A stretch of 64,000 nt of DNA from Anaerolineales bacterium (GTDB lineage: Bacteria > Chloroflexota > Anaerolineae > Anaerolineales > UBA4823). Location of the stretch: NCBI GenBank assembly GCA_020060465.1, contig JAGVAD010000030.1, forward strand, positions 16,907-80,906, written 5' to 3'. A model generated the notes under the pieces. That model did no database searches and had not been told where the DNA came from. It saw nothing but the letters and a program-made list of their open reading frames with translations. The translations under genes were made by a program, and so were the position numbers. This document shows positions 8,879 through 17,319 of this stretch, piece by piece; within the stretch, counting starts at the first letter, position 1, and each line of letters begins with the position of its first letter.

Positions 8879-9565
8879 TCATAAGGCGGTCAGGTTTTCC
8901 AGGGCGCTGCGGATCATAGGCAGCAGGCTACACTCATCGTCCTGGATCGATTCGCCGTACTCTTCTCTCCCATTGCGCCGCTGCGTCAGGCGCGCTTCCA
9001 AACGCTCCAACACGGGTAAAGCATCCAAATAGCCCATGCGATCAATAAAGTGGATCGCCTGTTTACGTATGGAAAGCGGCGTATGACGATCTGCCAGGAT
9101 TTCGGCCAAATGTTCGCCAGCATATGAGCAATGCTCCAGCAAGCTGGCTACTTTAGCCTCGGCAGAGTGGTCAAAATCAACCACTTGTAGCAAACTATAT
9201 ATCTGCCGGGTGCGCATTTGGGAGAGGTAATACGTCAGCCCTGGATATACATTCAACTCCTGGGAAACGCTGTTTCCATTGACGGCGAAAACCGAAGATA
9301 ATGCATCTACGATGCGAGTGCGCAGCTCAATATCTGGTTCGTTCAGGCGGGTGTACAACAAATAAGCGATCAGTGGATAATATCGCACTGCATCGCTCTC
9401 TACCAGACGCTTTAATCCAAAAGATCTGATCTCCAGATCCGGAGATGTCAATGCTTCTGCTGCGTCCCAAACTTCTGGTAAGAATTCAACTTTGCCTGGC
9501 TTCGATCTATCCAGGCCTATCAGGTCGGTCTGTTGAATATTTACCGTAAATGGGTCGTCGTCCAT
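8879..9565 (-). CDS. Uncharacterised HEAT-like helical repeat protein
   Basis: 228 aa, almost entirely helical with recurring patterns such as DLEIRSFGLKRLVES, DIELRTRIVDALSS and PLSIRKQAIHFIDRMGY, typical of HEAT/ARM scaffolds. No catalytic motif, signal peptide or membrane helix. HEAT-like proteins mostly mediate protein interaction, and the partner is unknown. The ATG at 9565 is preferred over the GTG at 9577 because GAGGTG sits nine bases before it. That ribosome site can pair with an upstream CACCTC. A single-gene transcription unit ending at the terminator at 8836-8864. Confidence 0.6.
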   Translation of the reverse strand: MDDDPFTVNIQQTDLIGLDRSKPGKVEFLPEVWDAAEALTSPDLEIRSFGLKRLVESDAVRYYPLIAYLLYTRLNEPDIELRTRIVDALSSVFAVNGNSVSQELNVYPGLTYYLSQMRTRQIYSLLQVVDFDHSAEAKVASLLEHCSYAGEHLAEILADRHTPLSIRKQAIHFIDRMGYLDALPVLERLEARLTQRRNGREEYGESIQDDECSLLPMIRSALENLTAL

Positions 9566-9574
9566 AGATTGATT

Positions 9575-9591
9575 CACCTCAAAGGGAGGTG
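9575..9591 (-). promoter_or_regulatory. Hairpin sequestering the ribosome-binding site
   Basis: In the minus-strand message CACCTC, a five-base loop, then GAGGTG. The GAGGTG arm is the ribosome-binding site of the ATG at 9565, so the hairpin would block translation when folded. From here to 9835, about 240 bases, no gene is seen. Confidence 0.4.
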
Positions 9592-9835
9592 TTTTGCATC
9601 TCCTATAACTCTGGGATAATACGCTAAATTTTAGTATACACGATTTGAGGTTAAGGATTATACGCAGGTTGATTAAGACTTACAAAACATTTTATTCATA
9701 ATTTCTTAAATATCCACAGAAATTGATAAACTTTCCCCAATTTCGGGGCACCCGTCCAGATGACACAACAAAATGGCGGCCGCTAGAATTTCTTCAGCCG
9801 CAGGATGGTGCCGATCACGAAGGCGCATGGACCAG

Positions 9836-11848
9836 TTAATGATGGCCCAGCATTTCCATCGCGGACTCGATGACGTGTTCAACTGTCAAGCCATATTTTT
9901 CGAACAAGACCTTGTACGGCGCAGAAGCCCCAAACCGCTCAACGCCGATCACTCGGCCATAATCGCCTACCCAGCGTTCCCACCCTTGCGAAACGCCGGC
10001 CTCTACCGCCAGGCGGTGCTTCAAGGTTGGGGGCAAAACCGCCGCGCGATACTCGGCGGCTTGAGCAGAAAACAACTCCCAGCTCGGGAAGGAAATCAAT
10101 CGAACATTTATCCCCTCCATTGTCAGGCGAATGCCCGCTTCGACAATCAGGCTGACTTCCGTACCGCTGGCCATGAGGATCAGTTCTGGTTGACCTTCGC
10201 CCATATCCGCCAGCACATAAGCGCCCATGCCCAATCCAGCGGCAGGCGCATAGATGCGTCGGTCAAGGGTCGGCGTGGCCTGGCGGCTCAGAATCAACGC
10301 CGTGGGGCCTTCCCTACGGGAAACAGCGATCTTCCAGGCTTCGGTCACTTCGTTAGCGTCCGCCGGACGGATGACCACCAAATTCGGAATGGCGCGTAAC
10401 GCCGCCAGATGTTCAACCGGTTGATGGGTGGGGCCATCTTCTCCTAACCCAATGCTATCGTGCGTGAAGACCCAAATACTCGGATAATGGGATAACGCCG
10501 AAAGGCGTATGGCTGGGCGCATATAATCCGAAAAAACCAGGAAGGTGCCCCCGTAAGGGATCACGCCCCCATACACCGCCATCCCGTTCACCGCCGCCCC
10601 CATGGCATGTTCGCGCACGCCGAAATGAAGGTTGCGCCCTTGTGGGCAATCAGCCTGAAAACTCGGCGATCCGTTGATCCAGGTTAAGTTAGAAGGCGTG
10701 AGATCGGCAGATCCGCCCATCAGCTCAGGAATGCGAGCCGCCAGTGCATTCAAAACCTTGCCGGAGGCAGCGCGAGTGGCCATCCCCTTAGCATCCGCAG
10801 GGAACTCCGGCAGATCTTGATCCCAGTTGGCAGGCAGAACAGCGTTCAGCCGCCGCTCCAGTTCAGCAGCCAGCTCAGGATAGGAGGCGCGATAATGCTC
10901 CAGCTTTGCTTTCCATTCGGATTCGAGCTGCTCGCCGCGCGCAACTGCCTGGCGGAAAAAGTTCAACACATCCTGTGGGACATAGAAGCGCGGTTCAAGC
11001 GGCCAACCCAGGTTTTGTTTTGCCTTGTTTAGCTCTTCATCACCCGGCGGCTCGCCGTGTGCCTTTTCTGTGCCCTGGCGCGTCGGCAAACCATAACCGA
11101 TCACCGTTCGCACGGCAATCAACGATGGACGCGGATCGGCCTTGGCTTGCTGGATCGCCCAATCAATCGCCTCCACATCATGCCCATCTGCCACAGACAG
11201 GGTGTGCCAGCCGTAAGCAGCAAACCGCGCCAGGCGATCCTCAGTGAAGGCTAAATCCGTGCTGCCGTCAATCGAAATACGATTATCATCGTACAGATAA
11301 ATCAGCCTCCCCAACTTCAAGTGGCCGGCCAAAGAAGCTGCCTCAGATGCCACCCCCTCCATAAGGTCTCCATCTGTGACCAGGGCGTAAATAAAATGCG
11401 AAATGATTTCATGTCCGGGGCGATTAAACTCAGCCGCCAGGTGAGCGGCTGCAATTGCCATCCCTACCCCATTGGCGAAACCCTGGCCTAAAGGCCCGGT
11501 CGTTACCTCCACTCCTGGCGTCTGACCATACTCTGGATGCCCAGGCGTGCGGCTTTCCCATTGCCGAAAATGCTGCAATTCTTCCAGCGACAGATCGTAA
11601 CCCGTCAGATACAGAAGACTATACAAAAGCATCGAGCCATGACCACCGGAAAGAATAAAGCGATCCCGATCCGGCCAGGTTGGGTTGCGTGGATTAAATC
11701 GCAAGTGACGGGTGAACAATGTAAAAGCAATTGGAGCTGCCCCCATGGGCAGCCCTGGATGTCCCGAAACGGCTTTCTGCACGCCATCGGCGGAAAGGAA
11801 ACGAATTGTCTGAATGGCGCGCGTTTGGAGATCGTTGGAAATGTTCAT
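9836..11848 (-). CDS. tkt: Transketolase
   Basis: Thiamine-diphosphate enzyme of the pentose-phosphate or Calvin-type carbon rearrangements, transferring two-carbon ketol units. 670 aa, the usual length. Landmarks: [41 protein letters not shown], the ThDP-binding GDGDLMEG-equivalent (VTDGDLMEG), [19 protein letters not shown] and [14 protein letters not shown]. The ATG at 11848 has GGAG six bases upstream and is preferred over the TTG at 11872. It diverges from the hdr-mvh operon, and a FadR-like operator lies about 70 bases upstream of its start. Confidence 0.95.
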   Translation of the reverse strand: MNISNDLQTRAIQTIRFLSADGVQKAVSGHPGLPMGAAPIAFTLFTRHLRFNPRNPTWPDRDRFILSGGHGSMLLYSLLYLTGYDLSLEELQHFRQWESRTPGHPEYGQTPGVEVTTGPLGQGFANGVGMAIAAAHLAAEFNRPGHEIISHFIYALVTDGDLMEGVASEAASLAGHLKLGRLIYLYDDNRISIDGSTDLAFTEDRLARFAAYGWHTLSVADGHDVEAIDWAIQQAKADPRPSLIAVRTVIGYGLPTRQGTEKAHGEPPGDEELNKAKQNLGWPLEPRFYVPQDVLNFFRQAVARGEQLESEWKAKLEHYRASYPELAAELERRLNAVLPANWDQDLPEFPADAKGMATRAASGKVLNALAARIPELMGGSADLTPSNLTWINGSPSFQADCPQGRNLHFGVREHAMGAAVNGMAVYGGVIPYGGTFLVFSDYMRPAIRLSALSHYPSIWVFTHDSIGLGEDGPTHQPVEHLAALRAIPNLVVIRPADANEVTEAWKIAVSRREGPTALILSRQATPTLDRRIYAPAAGLGMGAYVLADMGEGQPELILMASGTEVSLIVEAGIRLTMEGINVRLISFPSWELFSAQAAEYRAAVLPPTLKHRLAVEAGVSQGWERWVGDYGRVIGVERFGASAPYKVLFEKYGLTVEHVIESAMEMLGHH

Positions 11849-11918
11849 GGGTTTCTCCATCGTTCTGAGCAATGTTTCGGGTAATTGTACCGCGTCTGGA
11901 AAATCCGAAGGGAAAAAT

Positions 11919-11935
11919 AACTGGTCTGACCAGTT
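11919..11935. promoter_or_regulatory. FadR/GntR-like operator, copy 1
   Basis: AACTGGTCTGACCAGTT is a perfect palindrome (7-base arms around CTG) and closely resembles the known recognition sequence of FadR-subfamily GntR regulators. It lies between divergent tkt and hdrC. A related copy is at 12100-12116. Which regulator binds is not known; one FCD-type GntR gene is present at 40809-41489. Confidence 0.55.
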
Positions 11936-11972
11936 TGTGTTTGTGTCGAATTTGTGAATAAATCTACAATAG

Positions 11973-11987
11973 CTTGTACCTTACAAG
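11973..11987. repeat. Short inverted repeat in the tkt-hdrC control region
   Basis: CTTGTA, three bases, TACAAG. It may be another protein-binding site in this unusually long (350-base) control region. Confidence 0.3.
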
Positions 11988-12008
11988 TTACATTTATCAC
12001 AGTTTATA

Positions 12009-12024
12009 TGTGATTTTTGTCACT
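12009..12024. promoter_or_regulatory. CRP-family-like binding site
   Basis: TGTGA, six bases, TCACT: one mismatch from the CRP consensus halves. It overlaps a second inverted pair, ATCACA (11996-12001) and TGTGAT (12009-12014). It lies about 180 bases upstream of hdrC. A CRP/FNR-family regulator is encoded at 51946-52659. Confidence 0.4.
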
Positions 12025-12099
12025 ATATCTTTCAGTTGGAATTTTCAATACTGAATATGGCATCCTCATCATCTGGCTGTTCTATTAAATTGGAGGCGC

Positions 12100-12116
12100 A
12101 AGAGGTCAGACCAGTT
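12100..12116. promoter_or_regulatory. FadR/GntR-like operator, copy 2
   Basis: AAGAGGTCAGACCAGTT matches copy 1 (11919-11935) at 14 of 17 positions. The centres are 181 bases apart, and this copy is about 85 bases before the hdrC start. Confidence 0.45.
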
Positions 12117-12201
12117 TATTAATCTCCACTCACTCTATCAGAAGGCGCGTTTGCGCCTGTCTTCTCTCCCATTGGTCTTTTTTGCCAGCAGGAGGTGGCT
12201 C

Positions 12202-12786
12202 TTGACCACACTAGCTCATAAATTCAACGACACTGACCCAAATGTCCGCTTTTTGGAAGAAGTCAGTGAACGAACCGCCGGCGTGTCTCGCCTGGAGATG
12301 TGCATCCAATGCGGCACCTGTGGGGGTTCCTGTCCATCTGCGGCAGACATGGATCATACGCCGCGCATGCTTTTTGCTCTCATCCGCGCTGGAATGCGTG
12401 AAGAGGCGCTGAGCAGCAACACCCCATGGATCTGCGTCTCGTGTTATCACTGCGTGGTGCGCTGCCCGCAGGATGTTCACATCGCGGATGTGATGTACAC
12501 TTTGAAGAGCATGGCTATTCAAGCCAAATTATACAAAGACTCCACCGCGCCGGATTTCTCGCAAACCTTTGTGGACATGGTGGAGACCTATGGCCGCAGC
12601 TATGAATTCGGCCTGGCAACACGCCATTACTTGAAGCATTTCCCCCTGCGCATGCCCAGCATGGCGCCCATGGGTCTGGGCATGCTCACCAAAAAACGAA
12701 TGGATATTACCCCCAAACGGATTGAAGGAATAGAACAACTAAAAGCCATCCTCGCACGCGCCAAGCAACTGGAGGTGGTCTCATGA
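12202..12786 (+). CDS. hdrC: Heterodisulfide reductase-like subunit C
   Basis: Iron-sulfur subunit relaying electrons between HdrA and HdrB. 194 aa with two 4Fe-4S motifs, CIQCGTCGGSCP and CVSCYHCVVRCP, followed by a helical region. The start is a TTG at 12202 with AGGAGG six bases upstream; the in-frame codons before it lack a ribosome site. First gene of the hdrCBA-mvhDGA operon; its stop overlaps the hdrB start as ATGA. In methanogens the complex reduces CoM-S-S-CoB. In bacteria without these thiols the disulfide or other acceptor is unknown. Confidence 0.88.
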   Translation: MTTLAHKFNDTDPNVRFLEEVSERTAGVSRLEMCIQCGTCGGSCPSAADMDHTPRMLFALIRAGMREEALSSNTPWICVSCYHCVVRCPQDVHIADVMYTLKSMAIQAKLYKDSTAPDFSQTFVDMVETYGRSYEFGLATRHYLKHFPLRMPSMAPMGLGMLTKKRMDITPKRIEGIEQLKAILARAKQLEVVS

Positions 12787-13769
12787 ACAAATATCTCTTT
12801 TACCCGGGCTGCTCCATGGATACCAGCGCACGCGCCTACAACGAGTCGCTGATGGCTATCCTCGATGTCCTGGAGATTAACCTGGCAGAAATCAACGACT
12901 GGAACTGCTGCGGGGCCACCGAATATTTAGGGATCAACCTGATACCGGCATATGCTTTGATTGCCCGCAATCTGGCGCTGGCTGCAAAACAAGCCAACGG
13001 CGTTCATACGGTTGTCGCCTCTTGCAGCGCGTGCTACCTGAATCTGGCTAAAGCCGACCATTATATGGGGGAGCGGGAGGCGCTCAATATCCATGTAAAC
13101 GACGCTCTGGCAGCCGGCGGATTAAGCTATAAGCCGGGTTCGTTGGAAATCCGGCATCTGCTGGATGTCATCATCAATGACATCGGTCTGGATTTCGTCC
13201 GCAGCAAGGTGGTCAAACCACTGAAAGGGCTGCGCGTCGCCCCCTATTTGGGTTGTATGGTGCCGCGACCGGACTATAAAAAACGTTGGTCGGATCATGA
13301 GCATCCGAACGAATTGGATCGCCTGCTAAAGGCGTTAGGCGCAGAAGTCATTGATTTTCCGCTCAAAACACATTGCTGCGGTGGGCACATGACGCAGATC
13401 AGCCCCTCCACCGCGTTCGAATTAATCCGCCGCTTGCTCCAATCGGCGGATCAATACCATGCGGATGTGATGGTCACTGTTTGCCCGATGTGCCAGATGA
13501 ACCTGGATGCCTATCAGCGAGAAACGAATCAATATTTCCACACCAATTACCACATCCCCATTCTGTTCTTCACCCAACTGATGGGGGTTGCGTTTGGAAA
13601 AGACCCCAAAGAGCTTGGTTTTGGACGGGAGCTGGTCAAGGCAAATCAGGCAATGAACCGCATCGGCGTTGAAACCCCCACCGAAGAACCCAAAGCTCAA
13701 CCCAGGCGAAAGAAGCCAACCGGACTGCCTATGCCCGCCATGCCTGGTGAGGTTGGAGAGGAGGAATAA
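12783..13769 (+). CDS. hdrB: Heterodisulfide reductase-like subunit B
   Basis: Carries the two CCG domains that bind noncubane 4Fe-4S clusters at the disulfide-reducing site. Visible: YPGCSMDTSARAY with NWNCCGATEY and CSACYLN in the first half; LGCMVPRPDY, THCCGGH and CPMCQMNLD in the second. 328 aa, longer than archaeal HdrB because of a C-terminal Pro/Lys-rich tail of about 40 residues. It overlaps hdrC by four bases and is followed after three bases by hdrA, so translation is coupled. Confidence 0.9.
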   Translation: MNKYLFYPGCSMDTSARAYNESLMAILDVLEINLAEINDWNCCGATEYLGINLIPAYALIARNLALAAKQANGVHTVVASCSACYLNLAKADHYMGEREALNIHVNDALAAGGLSYKPGSLEIRHLLDVIINDIGLDFVRSKVVKPLKGLRVAPYLGCMVPRPDYKKRWSDHEHPNELDRLLKALGAEVIDFPLKTHCCGGHMTQISPSTAFELIRRLLQSADQYHADVMVTVCPMCQMNLDAYQRETNQYFHTNYHIPILFFTQLMGVAFGKDPKELGFGRELVKANQAMNRIGVETPTEEPKAQPRRKKPTGLPMPAMPGEVGEEE

Positions 13770-13772
13770 GCG

Positions 13773-15809
13773 ATGACGAACAACGCCACAAACCAAGAAC
13801 CGAAAGAACGCATCGGTGTGTATGTTTGCCATTGCGGCAGCAACATCGCCGGCATGGTAGATGTGGAGGAGGTTGCCCAATGGGCTGCCGAACAGCTTAA
13901 AGACCGCGGAGTAGTCATCGCCCGCGATTACAAATTTATGTGCTCCAGCCTGGGTCAGGAACTGATCGAAAAGGACATTCAGGAAGAAGGGCTGACGCGA
14001 GTGGTAGTGGCTGCCTGTTCTCCGCATCTGCATGAGAACACATTCCGCACTGCGTGCAGTCGCGCTGGTCTCAACCCCTATCTATGCGAATTAGTTTCGA
14101 TCCGCGAACAGGTCTCCTGGGTGCACACCGACCGTGCCGCCGCCACCGAGAAATCCAAAGCCGTTCTGTCTGGCGGCGTAGAGAGAGTCATCCATAACGA
14201 GCCCCTGGAGCCGCTGCATGTGCCAATCCATCCCGCGACGCTGGTGGTGGGCGGGGGCATCGCCGGCATCCAGGCAGCGCTGGAGATCGCCGACGCCGGC
14301 TTCCCGGTCATCCTAGTCGAACGCGAACCGTCCATCGGCGGGCACATGTCTCAATTCGATAAGACCTTCCCCACCCTGGATTGCGCCGCCTGTATTCTCA
14401 CCCCGAAGATGGTCTCGGTGGGTGGTCATCCAAATATCCAGATGTTCACCTGGAGCGAGGTTGAGAAGGTGGATGGATATGTGGGCAACTTTACCGTGAC
14501 GATCCGCAAAAAGGCGCGTTTTATCAATGAAGAACTATGCACCGGCTGTGCGATCTGCCAGGAAAAATGCCCCAAGAAAGTGATTGACGATGTGTACGAA
14601 GCTGGCCTGGGGTATCGCAAGGCAATTTATACCCCCTTCCCCCAGGCGGTGCCCAAGTTCCCCGTAATAGATAAACCCAACTGCACATATTTCCAGAAGG
14701 GCACCTGCAAAGCGTGCCAGAAATTCTGCCCGACCGGAGCAATTGACTTCGAGCAGCAGGATGAATGGATTACCGTCCAGGTGGGCAACATCGTACTCGC
14801 CACCGGCTACGACCTTTTCGACCCACGCAAGGTCACGCAGTATGGCTATGGCAGGCTGGCGAATGTGTTCACCAGCCTGGAATTTGAGCGCCTCACCAAC
14901 GCTGCGGGCCCCACGAACGGAAACATCGTTTTACGAGATGGCGTAACGGTGCCCAAGACGGTTGGCATCATCCACTGCGTTGGCAGCCGAGACCGGAACT
15001 TCAACAATTACTGTTCGGTGATCTGCTGTATGCAGAGCCTGAAATTCGCTCACCTGGTGCATGAACGCACTGGCGCTACGGTCTATAACTTCTATATTGA
15101 CATGCGCACCGCCTACAAAGAATACGATGAATTCTATCAACGGGTGCTGGAAGAAGGCACACTGTTTGTGCGCGGAAAAGTAGCTGAAGTGACCGATGCT
15201 GCCAGATTGCCCGGCGAAGAAGGCAAGCTGATTGTCCAGGTGGAAGACACACTGGCTGGTAAACAACGCCGCATTCCGGTGGATATGGTCGTGTTATCCG
15301 CCGCCATGATGCCGCGTAAAGACGCCAAAGAAGTCGCCCATAAGTTTGGCATCTCTTGCAGCGCAAACGGCTGGTTCATCGAAAAGCACCCCAAACTGGA
15401 TCCGGTAGCCACCATGACCGAAGGCATCTTCATCGCCGGCTGCGTGCAGGGGCCGAAAGACATCCCCTCCAGCGTGGCGCAAGGCGCCGCGGCGGCTGCA
15501 CGTGTGCTGGGGCGCATCCAGCAAGGCGAAATCGCCCTGGAACCGGTGCGCGCCTCGGTGGATCAAGACAAATGCTCCGGCTGCCGTATCTGCAATAACC
15601 TTTGCCCGTTCAACGCCATCATCTTCCACGAAGACCGTATGGTAACCGAGATCAACCCGGCGCTTTGCCAGGGCTGCGGGACTTGCGTTGCCGCCTGTCC
15701 GGCGGGTGCGATTTCTGGCACGGTCTTCAGCAATGAACAGATCTTTGCTCAAATCGAGGGTTTGATGCGGGTGAATTTCTTTCCCGAACGCCAGTCGGCT
15801 GTTGCGTGA
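13773..15809 (+). CDS. hdrA: Heterodisulfide reductase-like subunit A (flavin-bifurcating)
   Basis: The FAD subunit at which electron bifurcation takes place. 678 aa, a single HdrA unit. N-terminal VYVCHCGSNIAGMVD; FAD-binding VVGGGIAGIQAALEIADAG (about 152-170) followed by IGGHMSQFDKTFPTLDCAACILTPKM with its conserved Cys; then 4Fe-4S motifs CTGCAICQEKCP, CKACQKFCP, CSGCRICNNLCP and CQGCGTCVAACP. GAGAGGAGG precedes the ATG. With MvhADG it should oxidise H2, sending electrons to ferredoxin and to the HdrB site, or run in reverse. Confidence 0.92.
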   Translation: MTNNATNQEPKERIGVYVCHCGSNIAGMVDVEEVAQWAAEQLKDRGVVIARDYKFMCSSLGQELIEKDIQEEGLTRVVVAACSPHLHENTFRTACSRAGLNPYLCELVSIREQVSWVHTDRAAATEKSKAVLSGGVERVIHNEPLEPLHVPIHPATLVVGGGIAGIQAALEIADAGFPVILVEREPSIGGHMSQFDKTFPTLDCAACILTPKMVSVGGHPNIQMFTWSEVEKVDGYVGNFTVTIRKKARFINEELCTGCAICQEKCPKKVIDDVYEAGLGYRKAIYTPFPQAVPKFPVIDKPNCTYFQKGTCKACQKFCPTGAIDFEQQDEWITVQVGNIVLATGYDLFDPRKVTQYGYGRLANVFTSLEFERLTNAAGPTNGNIVLRDGVTVPKTVGIIHCVGSRDRNFNNYCSVICCMQSLKFAHLVHERTGATVYNFYIDMRTAYKEYDEFYQRVLEEGTLFVRGKVAEVTDAARLPGEEGKLIVQVEDTLAGKQRRIPVDMVVLSAAMMPRKDAKEVAHKFGISCSANGWFIEKHPKLDPVATMTEGIFIAGCVQGPKDIPSSVAQGAAAAARVLGRIQQGEIALEPVRASVDQDKCSGCRICNNLCPFNAIIFHEDRMVTEINPALCQGCGTCVAACPAGAISGTVFSNEQIFAQIEGLMRVNFFPERQSAVA

Positions 15810-15826
15810 CTGATCAGGAGGCTGCT

Positions 15827-16300
15827 ATGACAGAAAATTTCGAACCCACAATCATTGGCTTCACCTGTAACTGGTGCAGCTATCGCGCTGCTGATCTGGC
15901 TGGCACAGCCCGGGTGAAATACCCACCCAATGTCCGCTTGATCCGTTTGATGTGCTCCGGCCGGCTCGACCCCGCCTTTGTCATGAAAGCGCTGGCTGAA
16001 GGCGCCGACGGAGTGTTGATCACCGGCTGTCACCCTGGCGAATGCCATTACCTGGAACAGAACTATAAGGCGTTGCGCCGTTTCCTGCTTCTGCGGCGAA
16101 CGTTGGCTGGGATGGGGGTGGAACCCGGGCGGGTGAAGCTGGTTTGGGCCAGCGCCGCCGAGGGCGTCCGCCTGGCCAACGAAATTGCCACCATGGTAGA
16201 AGAGATCCGCGCCCTGGGCCCGCTTCGCTGGCCTCGCTGGCATACAATGAATGGTCTCTTTACCGAGGAAAAGTCTCGCGCCGAAGAGGTGCCCGCATGA
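15827..16300 (+). CDS. mvhD: Hydrogenase iron-sulfur subunit MvhD
   Basis: Small 2Fe-2S protein that links the hydrogenase to HdrA. 157 aa. Cys motifs are FTCNWCSYRAADLAG, RLMCSGRLDP and TGCHPGECHY, as in the family. The ATG at 15827 with AGGAGG five bases upstream is preferred over the GTG at 15806 inside hdrA. The stop overlaps the mvhG start as ATGA. Its position between hdrA and mvhG agrees with its bridging role. Confidence 0.9.
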   Translation: MTENFEPTIIGFTCNWCSYRAADLAGTARVKYPPNVRLIRLMCSGRLDPAFVMKALAEGADGVLITGCHPGECHYLEQNYKALRRFLLLRRTLAGMGVEPGRVKLVWASAAEGVRLANEIATMVEEIRALGPLRWPRWHTMNGLFTEEKSRAEEVPA

Positions 16301-17304
16301 CCACACAATCACCTTCAACCAATGGAAAGCCAAAATTCGCCATGTATTGGGCGGCGTCCTGCGGCGGTTGCGAAATCGCCGTGCTGAACATCGGCGAAAA
16401 AATCCTGGATGTTGACGCCAACTTCGAGGTCGCCTTCTGGCCGGTGGCGATGGACGCCAAATACAAAGATGTCGAAGCGATGCCAGATGGCTCCATCCTG
16501 TTGACGTTGTTCAACGGCGGCATCCGCAACTCCGAAAACGAAGAGATCGCAAAGCTAATGCGCCGGAAATCGCAAATTTTGGTGGCTTTCGGCTCTTGCG
16601 CCTCGGAGGGCTGCATCCCGGGGTTGGCAAATCTATCCAGCCCCAATCAGATCCTGGATACGGTCTATTCCACGGTCTCCACGGACAATCCGCAAGGGAT
16701 TCGGCCTCAGTATAACTATGCCATGCCCGAAGGTGAAATCCACATCCCCAGATTTTACCCCGTGCTGCGCACGCTTGATCAGGTCGTGCCGGTGGATTAT
16801 TACATGCCCGGTTGTCCACCGGAGTCGCACCAAATCGCGGCAGTGATTGATCTGGTCATCAAAGTCTTGCACGGCGAAGCGCAACTTCCCCCTAAGGGCA
16901 CGGTGATCGGCGCGGGAGGTTCCACCGTTTGCGACGACTGCCCGCGCAAGCGCAACGTGAAGCTGATCAAGAAGTTCGTCCGCATCCAGGATGTGGAACA
17001 CATTGACCCAGAACTATGCCTGTTAGAGCAAGGCATCCCGTGCAACGGGCCGGCTACCCGCAGCGGCTGCGGCGCGCTGTGCCCACAGGCTTCCGCACAA
17101 TGCATTGGATGTTATGGCCCTGCAGAAGGCGTGGTGGACTATGGCGCTCGCCTGGTGGCGGCCTTCGCCTCGGTGATAGATAGCAATGATCCCGAGGAAA
17201 TCGAACAGATATTGGATGGTTTACCCGATCCTACCGGGCAATTCTATCGTTTCAATCTGGCTGGCTCGCTGCTACGCGCCGCCAAACCAGCCTGGGATCG
17301 CTAA
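16297..17304 (+). CDS. mvhG: [NiFe]-hydrogenase small subunit, group 3c (MvhG)
   Basis: Carries the Fe-S clusters that drain electrons from the NiFe site. 335 aa. Proximal-cluster ligands are SCGGCEIA, FGSCASEGCIPG and MPGCPPESHQI. Further cysteines follow in CDDCPRKR, CLLEQGIPCNGP, SGCGALCPQ and CIGCYGP for two more clusters. There is no Tat signal peptide, so the enzyme is cytoplasmic, in keeping with group 3. The start overlaps the mvhD stop (ATGA); the much longer upstream open frame is a shadow in mvhD. Confidence 0.92.
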   Translation: MTTQSPSTNGKPKFAMYWAASCGGCEIAVLNIGEKILDVDANFEVAFWPVAMDAKYKDVEAMPDGSILLTLFNGGIRNSENEEIAKLMRRKSQILVAFGSCASEGCIPGLANLSSPNQILDTVYSTVSTDNPQGIRPQYNYAMPEGEIHIPRFYPVLRTLDQVVPVDYYMPGCPPESHQIAAVIDLVIKVLHGEAQLPPKGTVIGAGGSTVCDDCPRKRNVKLIKKFVRIQDVEHIDPELCLLEQGIPCNGPATRSGCGALCPQASAQCIGCYGPAEGVVDYGARLVAAFASVIDSNDPEEIEQILDGLPDPTGQFYRFNLAGSLLRAAKPAWDR

Positions 17305-17319
17305 GACGAGGAGGCTCTG

